Assembly (NCBI GenBank): GCA_050732995.1
Contig: JBOHSA010000208.1
Coordinates: 1-11,876 of the forward strand
DNA from: JBOHSA01 sp050732995
GTDB lineage: Bacteria; Gemmatimonadota; Gemmatimonadetes; Gemmatimonadales; GWC2-71-9
DNA length: 11,876 bases
Direction of reading: 5' to 3'
The notes below the pieces were generated by a model. That model made no database searches. It saw only the letters and a program-made list of their open reading frames with translations, and was not told where the DNA came from. Made by a program: the position numbers and the translations under genes. Below, piece by piece: positions 1-7,648 of this stretch (its first letter is position 1; each line of letters begins with the position of its first letter).

Positions 1-56
1 GGGGAGGACGGGGAAGACGGAGACCTTCTCCTTCCCCATCCTTCCCCGTCCTCCCC
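1..56 (-). terminator. Long GC-rich hairpin after the 1215-aa MPE gene
   Basis: A perfect 16-bp inverted repeat pairs 1-16 with 41-56. A second perfect 5-bp stem (19-23 with 27-31) is nested in the loop. The structure begins about 10 nt past the stop codon of the 1215-aa gene in its direction of transcription, the position of an intrinsic terminator. There is no clear T tract within the window, so it may instead be an mRNA-stabilising hairpin, and the repeat may continue beyond base 1. The arms are built from the unit CTTCCCCGTC/CTCCCCCGTC, which also follows the 1135-aa paralogue. Confidence 0.55.
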
Positions 57-65
57 CGTCGCTGC

Positions 66-3000
66 TCAGTGACAGGCGGTCGTGCCGGAATCCGTGAAGG
101 TCTGGCCCGCGATGGGGACGAACTGCCACGAGTAGCTGTCCGCGTTGAGCGTCAGCTTCAATACCCCGTACGTGCCGCTGGCGCGCACCTGGCTGTTCAG
201 CTGCGGCGTGCCGAACCCGTCGACCGCCTGCCCGCCCGTACCCACCGTGAACTGCCGGATGCCTCCCGCCGCGTCCGCCGCGCCGGTCGGGGTCTGGGGC
301 GCGAACCGCTCGTACACCCGGAAGTGAGCGTTGATGACCACGTCCGCGCCGGCGGCGTACAACGCGTCCCACAGCGGCTTCACCGCCGTGTTCACGGCCG
401 TCCCGGACGAGCTGAACCGCGGGAAATGCCAGTAGGCGAGCACGCACTGCCGAGTGGTGGCGGCGAGGTCGGCCTTGAGCCACTGCTCCTGGGCCGAGCC
501 CACGGCCATGCTGACGCTGCTGTTGAGCACGACGATGTGCCAGGCCCCCAGATCGTAGCTATAATAGCCCTTCCCCGCCTGCCCGGCGGCGGCGCCGAAG
601 TAGCTGAAATACCCCGCGGCCCCCGTCGTCTTGTAATCCTCATCGCCCGGCGCGGGCCGGGTGCGGGCCAGGTGCCGGCCCCAGGACGGCGCGTAGCAGT
701 TCTGGAAGTCGCTGAGCGAGGCGCCCCCGCGCACGTTATCGCCGGCCGTGAACACGGTTCCTGGGATCGCGTCGAGCAGCTGCGCGGTCTTGTCGTCGTT
801 CACGCGGCCGCAGCGGGCGACGTTGCCCGCTCCGACGAGCACCACGGACGCGGACACGATAACCACGGCCTCGTCCGCGCCGGTACCGCCGTCGTTGTCG
901 GAGACGGTGACGCGCACGGTGTACTGACCCGCGGCGGCATACGTGTAGCTCGCCGTGATCGGGCCCCCGGGCGTCGAGGTGCTCCCGTTCTCGGTATTCC
1001 CGTCACCCCAGGCGATGGTCCAGATCCACGGCGCGTCCGCCGCTCCGCCCGGATCGCCGAACGTCGCGGTCAGGCCGAAGGGGTCGCCGAGCGGGACGCT
1101 CGCGTCCGCCCCGGCGTTCACGGTCGGGGCTACGTTCGCGATCGTGACCGCAGCCGTGGCGGGCGCACTCGACAGGCCCAGGGCGTCCGTGACCACTAGG
1201 GTCGCGGTATAGCTGCCGTTCGTCCCATAGATCTTGGTCGGGCTCACGCCGCTGCCGGTGGTGCCGTCGCCGAAGGTCCAGGCGTAGGTGAGCGGCAGGT
1301 TGTTGTCGGGATCGCTCGACGCCGAGCCGTTGAGCGTCACGGTGTTATCGGCCTGGTAGGGTCCGCCGGGATTCGCGCTGGGCGCCTGATTCGGCACCGG
1401 CTCGCCCGGCCGGCCGTGGCACGTGCCGCTGCCGCTGTCAGTGTAACTGTCACCGGCGACGGGCACGAACTGCCAGGTGTAGCTGCTCCCGGTCAGATTC
1501 AGTTTCAGCACGCCGAACGCGAGATTGCTGCGCGTCACGCTGTTCGGGTGGATCGCGCCGAAGTTGTAGTGGCCCTCGCCGCCGCCGGTGCCGGCCGTGA
1601 TCTGGCGGATGCCGTACTGGGCGTCGAGTGTCCCGTCGGGACGCATGGGGGCGAATCGCTCGTAGAGATGGTCGTGCGCCGCCATCACGAGTTCCACGCC
1701 GCCGTCGTACAACGCATTCCACAAGTCGATCACGTTCCACTCGCCCGTGTAGCGGCCGTCAGTGCTCGTGAACTGCGGATGATGCATCATCGCCACCGCG
1801 CATTGCCGCGTCGTGCTGGCGAGCAGCGCGCGCAGCCACTGCTCCTGGGCGGAGCCGGCGATCCGGTTGGCGCTGCCGCTGGCACTGTTCAGCACGATGA
1901 CGAGCCACTCGCCCGCATGGTAGCTGTAGTAGCCCTTGGTCGGATCGCCCGCGGCCGCGCCGAAGTAATTGAAGTACCCCGCCGCGCCCGGCGTGGCGTA
2001 ATCGTGATTGCCGACCACGGGCTTGGTCCGCGCCTTGTGGCGCCCCCACGTGGGATGGTAGCAGTTGGCGAAGTCCGCGTCCGACCCGCTCAGGTACGCG
2101 TTGTCGCCCAACGTGTACACGGTGCCGGGAATGACATCGAGCAGCTGGGCGACATGCTCGTCGTCGTCCACGCCGCACTCCGCGATGTCGCCCGCGCCGA
2201 CGAGCACGACCGTCGAGTTCGGATCCCGCACCGTCACGAGCGTCTCGTCCGACCCCACGCCGCCGTCCTGGTCGGTGGCGGTCACCCGCACGGTGTACTC
2301 GCCGAACACGCCGAATGTGTGACTGGCGGTGATCGGGCCACCCGGCGTGGTCGTGCTGCCGGACTCGCTCGCGCCGTCGCCCCAGGCGATGGTCCAGGTC
2401 CAGGGCGCGTCGGCCGAGCCGCCCGGATCGGTGAACGTGGCGCTCAGGTCGTAGGCGTTGCCGATCTGGACCGTCGCATCCGGGCCCGCGTTCACGGCGG
2501 GCGCGACGTTCGCGATCGTGACGGCGGCGGTGGCCGGCGCACTCGCCAGGCCCAGGGTATCGGTCACGACCAGGGTCGCCGTATAGCTGCCGTTCGCCTC
2601 GTAGGTCTTGGCGGGACTCACGCCGCTGCCGGTCGTGCCGTCGCCGAAATCCCAGGCGTAGGTGAGCGGCAGGTGGTTGTCGATGTCCCGCGACGCCGAT
2701 CCGTCGAACGTGACCGTCGCTTCGGCCTGATAGGGGCCGCCGGCGCTGGCAGTGGGGGCCTGATTGGGCGGCGGCGGTCCGCCGGGCCGCCCGTGACACA
2801 CCGCATCCCCCGCGTCCGTGAAGGTCTGGCCCGCGATGGGAACGAACTGCCACGAGTAGGTGAAATCGTCCAGCGTGAGCTTGAGCACGCCGTAGACGCC
2901 ACTCGCGCGCACCTGGCTGTTCGGCCGGGGCGTGCCCATTCCGTCGATCCCCTGCCCTCCCGTGCCCACCGTGAACTGGCGCAGGCCCCGCTGGGGATCC

Positions 3001-3713
3001 GCTTGCTCGGTCGGCGTCTGGGGCGCGAACCGCTCGTAGATGCGGTAATGACCGTTGAGCACCACGTCCGCCTGCGCCGCGTACAACGCGTCCCACAACG
3101 GCTTGATCTCCGTACGCACGGCCGTGGAGAACGAGCTGAAACGCGGGAAGTGCCAATAGGCGAGGACGCACGGCTGGATGGTGGCCGCGAGATCGGCCCG
3201 GAGCCACTGCTCCTGCGCCGAGCCGACGGCCATGCTGGTGCTGCTGTTCAGCACCGCGATATGCCACGCCCCGAGATCGTAGCTGTAGTAACCCTTCGCC
3301 GGATCCCCGGCGGCGGCGCCGAAATAGCTGAAGTATCCCGCCGCGCCCGCCGTCAAGTAGTCCAGATCACCGGGCGCCGGACGGGTGCGCGCGGCGTGCC
3401 GGCCCCACGACGGCCCGTAGCAGTTCTGGAAGTCGCTGAGCGCCGAGCCCGCGTAGACGTGGTCGCCGGTCGTGAACACCGTGCCCGGGATGCCGTCAAG
3501 CAGCAGCGCGGTCTGCTCGTCGTTCGTCTTGTCGCAGCGCGCGACGTTGCCCGCACCCACGAACACAACAGCATTGGGACCGACCGCCGCCGGCAGCGGC
3601 AGGGGCGTCGCGGACGTGGGCGGCGCGGGCGACCGCGGCTCAGTGGGGGGAGCGCGATCGGTGCAGGCGGCAACGACGAGAATCGACACAGTGGCGAGTA
3701 CGCTCGGACGCAC
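66..3713 (-). CDS. Exported lipoprotein with three metallophosphoesterase domains and four PKD domains
   Basis: The 1215-aa product starts at a GTG with GGGAG 6 nt upstream. Its signal peptide ends in a lipobox (V14-A-A-C17), so it is probably a lipoprotein. Domain order: MPE A about 48-306; PKD 318-401 and 404-497; MPE B about 502-766; PKD 776-858 and 861-955; MPE C about 956-1215. MPE B has the full purple-acid-phosphatase-like set: GD509, GD537-N-A-Y540, GN569-H570-D571, H644-H645, H680-D-H682. MPE A and C differ: GN56/GN964, GD116-L-D and GD1024-E-D in place of GNHD, and HYR (222-224) or HFR (1130-1132) in place of HxH. MPE C also has R995 where Y is usual in GDxxY. Each MPE domain has four matching cysteines (A: 60, 98, 182, 306), suggesting disulfides and an extracytoplasmic location. 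MPE B is probably a metal-dependent phosphatase or phosphodiesterase of unknown substrate; A and C are probably inactive or retuned. The gene is a tandem paralogue of the 1135-aa gene. Confidence 0.93.
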   Translation of the reverse strand: MRPSVLATVSILVVAACTDRAPPTEPRSPAPPTSATPLPLPAAVGPNAVVFVGAGNVARCDKTNDEQTALLLDGIPGTVFTTGDHVYAGSALSDFQNCYGPSWGRHAARTRPAPGDLDYLTAGAAGYFSYFGAAAGDPAKGYYSYDLGAWHIAVLNSSTSMAVGSAQEQWLRADLAATIQPCVLAYWHFPRFSSFSTAVRTEIKPLWDALYAAQADVVLNGHYRIYERFAPQTPTEQADPQRGLRQFTVGTGGQGIDGMGTPRPNSQVRASGVYGVLKLTLDDFTYSWQFVPIAGQTFTDAGDAVCHGRPGGPPPPNQAPTASAGGPYQAEATVTFDGSASRDIDNHLPLTYAWDFGDGTTGSGVSPAKTYEANGSYTATLVVTDTLGLASAPATAAVTIANVAPAVNAGPDATVQIGNAYDLSATFTDPGGSADAPWTWTIAWGDGASESGSTTTPGGPITASHTFGVFGEYTVRVTATDQDGGVGSDETLVTVRDPNSTVVLVGAGDIAECGVDDDEHVAQLLDVIPGTVYTLGDNAYLSGSDADFANCYHPTWGRHKARTKPVVGNHDYATPGAAGYFNYFGAAAGDPTKGYYSYHAGEWLVIVLNSASGSANRIAGSAQEQWLRALLASTTRQCAVAMMHHPQFTSTDGRYTGEWNVIDLWNALYDGGVELVMAAHDHLYERFAPMRPDGTLDAQYGIRQITAGTGGGEGHYNFGAIHPNSVTRSNLAFGVLKLNLTGSSYTWQFVPVAGDSYTDSGSGTCHGRPGEPVPNQAPSANPGGPYQADNTVTLNGSASSDPDNNLPLTYAWTFGDGTTGSGVSPTKIYGTNGSYTATLVVTDALGLSSAPATAAVTIANVAPTVNAGADASVPLGDPFGLTATFGDPGGAADAPWIWTIAWGDGNTENGSTSTPGGPITASYTYAAAGQYTVRVTVSDNDGGTGADEAVVIVSASVVLVGAGNVARCGRVNDDKTAQLLDAIPGTVFTAGDNVRGGASLSDFQNCYAPSWGRHLARTRPAPGDEDYKTTGAAGYFSYFGAAAGQAGKGYYSYDLGAWHIVVLNSSVSMAVGSAQEQWLKADLAATTRQCVLAYWHFPRFSSSGTAVNTAVKPLWDALYAAGADVVINAHFRVYERFAPQTPTGAADAAGGIRQFTVGTGGQAVDGFGTPQLNSQVRASGTYGVLKLTLNADSYSWQFVPIAGQTFTDSGTTACH

Positions 3714-3719
3714 GGCACA

Positions 3720-3724
3720 CTCCC
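3720..3724 (-). promoter_or_regulatory. Ribosome binding site GGGAG deciding the GTG start
   Basis: On the minus strand GGGAG lies 6 nt before the GTG at 3713-3711. This supports GTG as the start of the 1215-aa lipoprotein; the signal peptide begins directly there (MRPSVLATV). Confidence 0.6.
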
Positions 3725-3727
3725 GTA

Positions 3728-3770
3728 GTATCGCGCGGCCGCGACAGTGTCCGCCCGCGCAACAGGTTCC
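3728..3770 (-). promoter_or_regulatory. Conserved upstream element of the MPE genes (copy 1)
   Basis: On the minus strand this reads ACCTGTTGCG, a spacer, ACACTGT, GCGGCCGCGCGATAC. It matches the region upstream of the broken MPE copy (11543-11584) almost base for base with one gap. A shorter version with TGTTGCG and GCGCAATAC lies upstream of the 1135-aa gene. It sits 15-57 nt before the start codon, so a promoter or regulator site is likely. No canonical -35/-10 pair with 17-nt spacing is evident, so the exact elements are unassigned. Confidence 0.5.
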
Positions 3771-3796
3771 AGGCTCCGATTTCCGTCCCCATCTCC

Positions 3797-3813
3797 ACGC
3801 CGGACACCGGCGT
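3797..3813. other. Small perfect hairpin in the intergenic region
   Basis: ACGCCGG-ACA-CCGGCGT forms a 7-bp stem with a 3-nt loop. It lies between the 3' tract of the 1135-aa gene and the upstream element of the 1215-aa gene. It could be part of termination or a dyad operator, but no T tract follows on either strand. Confidence 0.3.
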
Positions 3814-3856
3814 CGAGCCTCTCCGTCCTACGTCGCAAGAGGTGCGCCGTACGAAC

Positions 3857-3973
3857 GGGGGGAGATGGGGGGGGGGGACGGGGAGGGACGGGGAGGGACG
3901 GGGGGGGACAGGGGGGGCACGGGGGAGGACGAGGGGGGACGGGGATTTTGCCGTTCCCCCGTCTTCCCCCGTC
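3857..3973. repeat. G-rich tandem repeat with G-quadruplex potential, downstream of the 1135-aa gene
   Basis: The plus strand holds a degenerate repeat of about 10 bp (ACGGGGAGGG and variants) with many runs of 4-8 G and one run of 11 G at 3867-3877. A short C-rich arm (3955-3973) follows. The C-rich arm can pair imperfectly with the last G-rich units (for example GACGGGGA around 3938-3945 with TTCCCCCGTC at 3954-3963) around a TTTTG-containing loop. This gives a terminator-like structure just past the stop of the 1135-aa gene. The C-rich arm resembles 41-60, so the two MPE genes share their 3' flanks. Many G-runs on one strand make a G-quadruplex plausible. Confidence 0.6.
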
Positions 3974-3977
3974 GCCT

Positions 3978-6900
3978 TCAGTGACAGGGCGTCGTGCCGG
4001 CATCCGTGAACGTCTGGCCCGCGATAGGGACGAACTGCCAGGAATAGCTGCCGGCGTCGAGCGTGAGCTTGAGCACTCCGTAGGTCCCGCTCGCGCGCAC
4101 CTCACTGTTCGGCCGCGGCGTGCCGAAGGTGTTGACGCCCTGGCCCCCCGTGCCGACGGTGAACTGGCGGATGCCGCGTGTGGGATCCGCCCCTCCGGTC
4201 GGCGTCTGTGGCGCGAATCGCTCGTACACCCGGTAGTGGGCGTTGAGCACCACGTCCGCCCCCGCTGCGTACAACGCATCCCACAGCGGCTTCACCTCCG
4301 AGCGGACCGCGGTGCCGTAGGAGCTGAACCGCGGGTGATGCCAGTAAGCGAGCACGCACGGCTGGGTGGTCGCGGCGAGGTCCGCCCAGAGCCACAGCTC
4401 CTGCGCGGAGCCCGCCACCATGCTGATGTTGCTGTTCAGCACCACGATGTGCCACGCGCCGAGATCGTAGCTGTGGTAGCCCTGCGCCGGGTCCCCGGCC
4501 GTGGGGCGGAAGTAGCTGAAGTATCCCGCCCCGCCCGCGGTCCTGTAGTCCTCATCGCCTGGTGCGGGCCGGGTGCGCGCCGCGTGCCGGCCCCACGAGG
4601 GCCCATAACAGTTTTGGAAGTCTGTGAGCGCCCCACCCGCATAGACGTTATCGCCAGTGGTGAACACGGTGCCCGAGATGGCATCCAGCAGCAGCGCGGT
4701 CTGCTCGTCGTTCTGTCCGTCGCAGCGCGCGATGTTGCCCGCGCCGACGAGTACCAGCGACACGGCGTCGGTCACCGTCACGACGGTTTCGTCGGCGCCG
4801 GCGCCGCCGTTCTGGTCCGTAACGGTGACCCGAACGGTGTACTGCCCGGGGGTGCCGTACGTGTTGCTCGCAGTGATCGGCCCACCGAGGGTAGGGGTGC
4901 TTCCGTTATCGCTCGCGCCGTCGCCCCACGCGATGCTCCAAGTCCACGGCGCGTCCGCAGCGCCGCTCGGATCGGTGAAGGTGGCGCTCAAGTTGAAGGG
5001 CGCACCGAGCTGCAGGTACGCGTCCGCCCCGGCATTTACGGTCGGCGCCTGATTGGGCGGCTCGCCGGCCAGCCGGCCGTGGCATGTCCCCGTACCGCCG
5101 TCGAAGTAGGTCTGGCCGGCGATGGGCACGAATTCCCAGGCATAGCCGTCCGCGCTCAGGGTCAGCTTCAAGACGCCGAACGCGACGTTGCTGCGCGCGA
5201 CGCTGTTCGGGTGGATCGTGCCGAACTTGTTGAGGCCCTCACCGCCGGTGCCGACCGTGATTTGGCGGATCCCGAACTCCGGATCGAACGTCCCGTCGGG
5301 GCGCATGGGCGCGAACCGCTCGTAGAGATGATCGTGCCCTGCGAGTACCAGCTCCACCCCGCCGTCGTACAGCGCGTTCCACAGGTCGATGACGTTCCAC
5401 TGGCCCGAGCGCCGGTCCGCCGTGCTGGTGAACTGCGGATGGTGCATGTACGCCAGGGCGCAGGGCTTTGTCGTGGCCGCGAGCTCGGCTCGCAACCACT
5501 GAACCTGAGGCGAGGCGGCATCCCGCGCGTCGCTGCCGCTGCTGCTGTTCAGCACGAGGACGAGCCACTCGCCGGCGGTGTAGCTGTAGTAGCCCTTATC
5601 GGGATCGCCTGCGGCCGCTCCGAAGTAGCCGAAGTAGCCGGGCGCGCCCATCGAGCCGTAGTCGTGGTTGCCGGGCGAGGGCCGGGTGCGGGCCTTGTGG
5701 CGGCCCCACGTGGGATGGTAGCAGTTCGCGTAGTCCTCCGGCGTTCCTTGCCCGTACGCGTTGTCGCCCGTCGTGAACACGATCCCCGGAATGGCGTCGA
5801 GCAGGATGGCGGTTTGCTCGTCGTTGTCCTGGTAGCAGCCCGCGATGTCGCCCGCGCCGACGAGGACCACCGCCGCGCCGGGATCCGGCACCGTAACCAC
5901 GGTCTGATCCGATCCCGCGCCACCATCCTTGTCGGTGACGGTCAGGCGCACGGTGTACTGACCGTATGCCGTAAACGTATGGCTCGTGCGGATCGGCCCA
6001 CCGAGGGTCGAGGTGCTCCCGCTCTCCGTCGGTGTGCCGTCGCCCCAATCGATAATCCAGGCCCACGGCCCATCCCCCGCGCCGCCCGGATCGGTGAACG
6101 TGGCGTTCAGGACGAACGCACTGCCGAGCTGAACCGTCGCGTCGGCGCCCGCGTTCACTCCGGGCGGCAGATTGCCGATCGCGACGGTCGTCGTTGCGGG
6201 CGCGCTCGCAAGCCCCAACCCATCGGTCACGACCAGGGTCACGGTGTACGTCCCGTTCGCGCCGTAGGTCTTCTCCGGGGTGACGCCCACGCCCGTGGTC
6301 TCATCGCCAAAATCCCAGGCGTAGGTGAGCGGCAGGTTGTTGTCGGGATCGCGCGAGCCCGACCCATCGAACGTCACCGTCGCTTCGGCCTGGTAGGAGC
6401 CGCCCGGGGTGGCGCTGGGGGCCTGGTTGGGTGGCGGCGGACCGCCCGGCCGCCCGTGGCACGTCCCGGTACCTGTGTCCGTGAAGGTCTGGCCCGTGAT
6501 GGGGACGAAGTCCCACGAGTAGCTGCCCGCGTCGAGTGTGAGCTCGAGCACCCCATAGGTGCCGCTTGCGCGTACCTCGCTGTTCGGCCGCGGCGTGCCG
6601 AACGTGTGCACCCCGTGCCCCCCCGTCCCCACGGTGAATTGGCGAATACCCGCCGCGGCGTCCGCCAGCCCGGCCGGCGTCTGCAGTCCAAACCGCTCGT
6701 ACAACCGATAATGTCCGTTGAGCACCACGTCCGCCTGCGCCGCGTACAGCGCGTCCCACAACGGCTTCACCTCCGACCGCACCGCCGTGCCGTACGAGCT
6801 GAACCGCGGGTGATGCCAGTAGGCGAGGACGCACGGCTGGGTGGTCGCCGCCAGGTCGGCCCGAAGCCACGTTTCCTGGGCCGAGCCCGCCACCATGCTG

Positions 6901-7385
6901 ATGTTGCTGTTCAGCACCACGATGTGCCACGCGCCCAGGTCGTAGCTGTAGTAGCCCTTCCCCGCCTCCCCCGCCGCGGGGCCGAAGTAGCCGAAGTACC
7001 CGGCCGCCCCCGCGGTCTTGTAGTCGTCATCGCCCGGCGCGGGGCGCGTGCGCGCGGCGTGCCGGCCCCAGGACGGGCCATAGCAGTTCTGGAAATCGCT
7101 GAGCGACCCGCTCGCGTGGATGTTGTCGCCCGTGGTGAACACGGTGCCGGCGATGGCGTCGAGCACCAGCGCCGTCTGCTCGTCGTTCTGCCCGTCGCAG
7201 CGCGCGATATTCCCCGCTCCGACAACCACGGGGCTGCCGGTGACAGCCAGCGGCGTCTCCGAAGTGGGAGGCACCGGCGATTCCAGCCCTATAGGGCGAT
7301 CGGTGCACGTGGTGAGGGCGAGAACGCCCGCGGCTGCAACCGCCGTTCTGCCAACCATCGCGGGACCGGAACGAGACGCAACCAT
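3978..7385 (-). CDS. Exported protein with three metallophosphoesterase domains and three PKD domains
   Basis: The 1135-aa product has a hydrophobic signal ending L24-T-T-C27. The Thr before Cys makes the lipobox imperfect, but the paralogues suggest a lipoprotein. An internal ATG at residue 10 (7358-7356) would give a more compact signal like that of the 1215-aa protein. Neither start has a strong RBS. Domain order: MPE A about 53-310; PKD 320-404 and 407-499; MPE B about 505-769; one PKD about 778-872; MPE C about 877-1135. MPE B carries the canonical motifs GD513, GD541-N-A-Y544, GN573-H574-D575, H648-H649, GH684-D-H686. MPE A and C carry the altered set: GN59/GN884, GD119-D-D and GD944-E-D, W-H191 and W-H1016, H225-Y-R and H1050-Y-R. 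All three domains keep four cysteines (B: 517, 555, 642, 768). It is most likely a surface or periplasmic phosphoesterase in which only MPE B is clearly catalytic. It lacks one PKD found in the B-C linker of its neighbour. Confidence 0.93.
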   Translation of the reverse strand: MVASRSGPAMVGRTAVAAAGVLALTTCTDRPIGLESPVPPTSETPLAVTGSPVVVGAGNIARCDGQNDEQTALVLDAIAGTVFTTGDNIHASGSLSDFQNCYGPSWGRHAARTRPAPGDDDYKTAGAAGYFGYFGPAAGEAGKGYYSYDLGAWHIVVLNSNISMVAGSAQETWLRADLAATTQPCVLAYWHHPRFSSYGTAVRSEVKPLWDALYAAQADVVLNGHYRLYERFGLQTPAGLADAAAGIRQFTVGTGGHGVHTFGTPRPNSEVRASGTYGVLELTLDAGSYSWDFVPITGQTFTDTGTGTCHGRPGGPPPPNQAPSATPGGSYQAEATVTFDGSGSRDPDNNLPLTYAWDFGDETTGVGVTPEKTYGANGTYTVTLVVTDGLGLASAPATTTVAIGNLPPGVNAGADATVQLGSAFVLNATFTDPGGAGDGPWAWIIDWGDGTPTESGSTSTLGGPIRTSHTFTAYGQYTVRLTVTDKDGGAGSDQTVVTVPDPGAAVVLVGAGDIAGCYQDNDEQTAILLDAIPGIVFTTGDNAYGQGTPEDYANCYHPTWGRHKARTRPSPGNHDYGSMGAPGYFGYFGAAAGDPDKGYYSYTAGEWLVLVLNSSSGSDARDAASPQVQWLRAELAATTKPCALAYMHHPQFTSTADRRSGQWNVIDLWNALYDGGVELVLAGHDHLYERFAPMRPDGTFDPEFGIRQITVGTGGEGLNKFGTIHPNSVARSNVAFGVLKLTLSADGYAWEFVPIAGQTYFDGGTGTCHGRLAGEPPNQAPTVNAGADAYLQLGAPFNLSATFTDPSGAADAPWTWSIAWGDGASDNGSTPTLGGPITASNTYGTPGQYTVRVTVTDQNGGAGADETVVTVTDAVSLVLVGAGNIARCDGQNDEQTALLLDAISGTVFTTGDNVYAGGALTDFQNCYGPSWGRHAARTRPAPGDEDYRTAGGAGYFSYFRPTAGDPAQGYHSYDLGAWHIVVLNSNISMVAGSAQELWLWADLAATTQPCVLAYWHHPRFSSYGTAVRSEVKPLWDALYAAGADVVLNAHYRVYERFAPQTPTGGADPTRGIRQFTVGTGGQGVNTFGTPRPNSEVRASGTYGVLKLTLDAGSYSWQFVPIAGQTFTDAGTTPCH

Positions 7386-7451
7386 CAGCGGAATCCGGGG
7401 CGGGCCTACAAGGGCGATAGTGGAAGGTACGGCCGGCTGCGCGTTCGGGTA

Positions 7452-7474
7452 GTATTGCGCGAACGCAACAACTG
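7452..7474 (-). promoter_or_regulatory. Upstream element of the MPE genes (shortened copy)
   Basis: On the minus strand this reads GCAGTTGTTGCGTT followed by CGCGCAATAC. It keeps both ends of the element seen at 3728-3770 and 11543-11584 but lacks about 18 bp of the middle. It lies about 67-89 nt before the 1135-aa start codon. The shared ends suggest a common promoter or regulator site; the evidence is similarity only. Confidence 0.4.
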
Positions 7475-7507
7475 CTCGGGGGTTGGGCGGAAAGGCGGGC
7501 TCGACAC

Positions 7508-7636
7508 CTACTCGTTTACGGGCGAGTCGGTGCGGTGCGCCAAGCGTCTACGAACTGCCACGAGGGGCGATTCGTAGGCCATGAGCCCGGCGAGGATGAG
7601 GAAGAGCTCGAGTCTCGGCGGGCAAGCTCGCTTCAT
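7508..7636 (-). CDS. Candidate 42-aa small protein with one hydrophobic segment
   Basis: The frame runs from ATG (7636-7634) to TAG (7510-7508). AAGGA lies 7 nt before this ATG, one of the better RBS-start pairs in the window. The product begins MKRACPPRLE, then has a hydrophobic stretch (about residues 11-20, LFLILAGLMA) that could insert in a membrane, then a basic segment with an RRR run. An in-frame upstream ATG at 7657 would add seven residues but has a poorer RBS. I recognise no family. It could be a real small membrane peptide, a leader peptide for the 1135-aa gene downstream, or chance; its short length makes the call uncertain. Confidence 0.33.
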   Translation of the reverse strand: MKRACPPRLELFLILAGLMAYESPLVAVRRRLAHRTDSPVNE

Positions 7637-7643
7637 GTTGGCT

Positions 7644-7648
7644 TCCTT
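7644..7648 (-). promoter_or_regulatory. Ribosome binding site AAGGA of the candidate 42-aa gene
   Basis: AAGGA on the minus strand lies 7 nt before the ATG at 7636. Its spacing supports translation from that ATG rather than from the in-frame ATG at 7657. Confidence 0.35.

Noticed and set aside
1416..3728. A 770-codon plus-strand open frame opposite the 1215-aa gene
   Set aside because: Same composition-driven antisense frame; its sequence mirrors the repeats of the true gene and has no domain of its own.
3857..3973. CRISPR array
   Set aside because: The units are about 10 bp and degenerate with no spacers of uniform length and no cas genes; it is a simple G-rich tandem repeat.
7549..7567. 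A 15-nt identity (ACGAACTGCCACGAG) between the intergenic region and the 3' part of the 1215-aa gene, suggesting an MPE remnant
   Set aside because: Flanking sequence does not align in any frame, and a match of this length is not very improbable given the GC bias and the size of the comparison.
3747..7577. A 1276-codon plus-strand open frame opposite the 1135-aa gene
   Set aside because: It is the antisense of a gene with clear domains. It has low-complexity Arg/Val/Ala-rich composition and no recognisable domain. Long antisense frames are expected in very GC-rich coding DNA.
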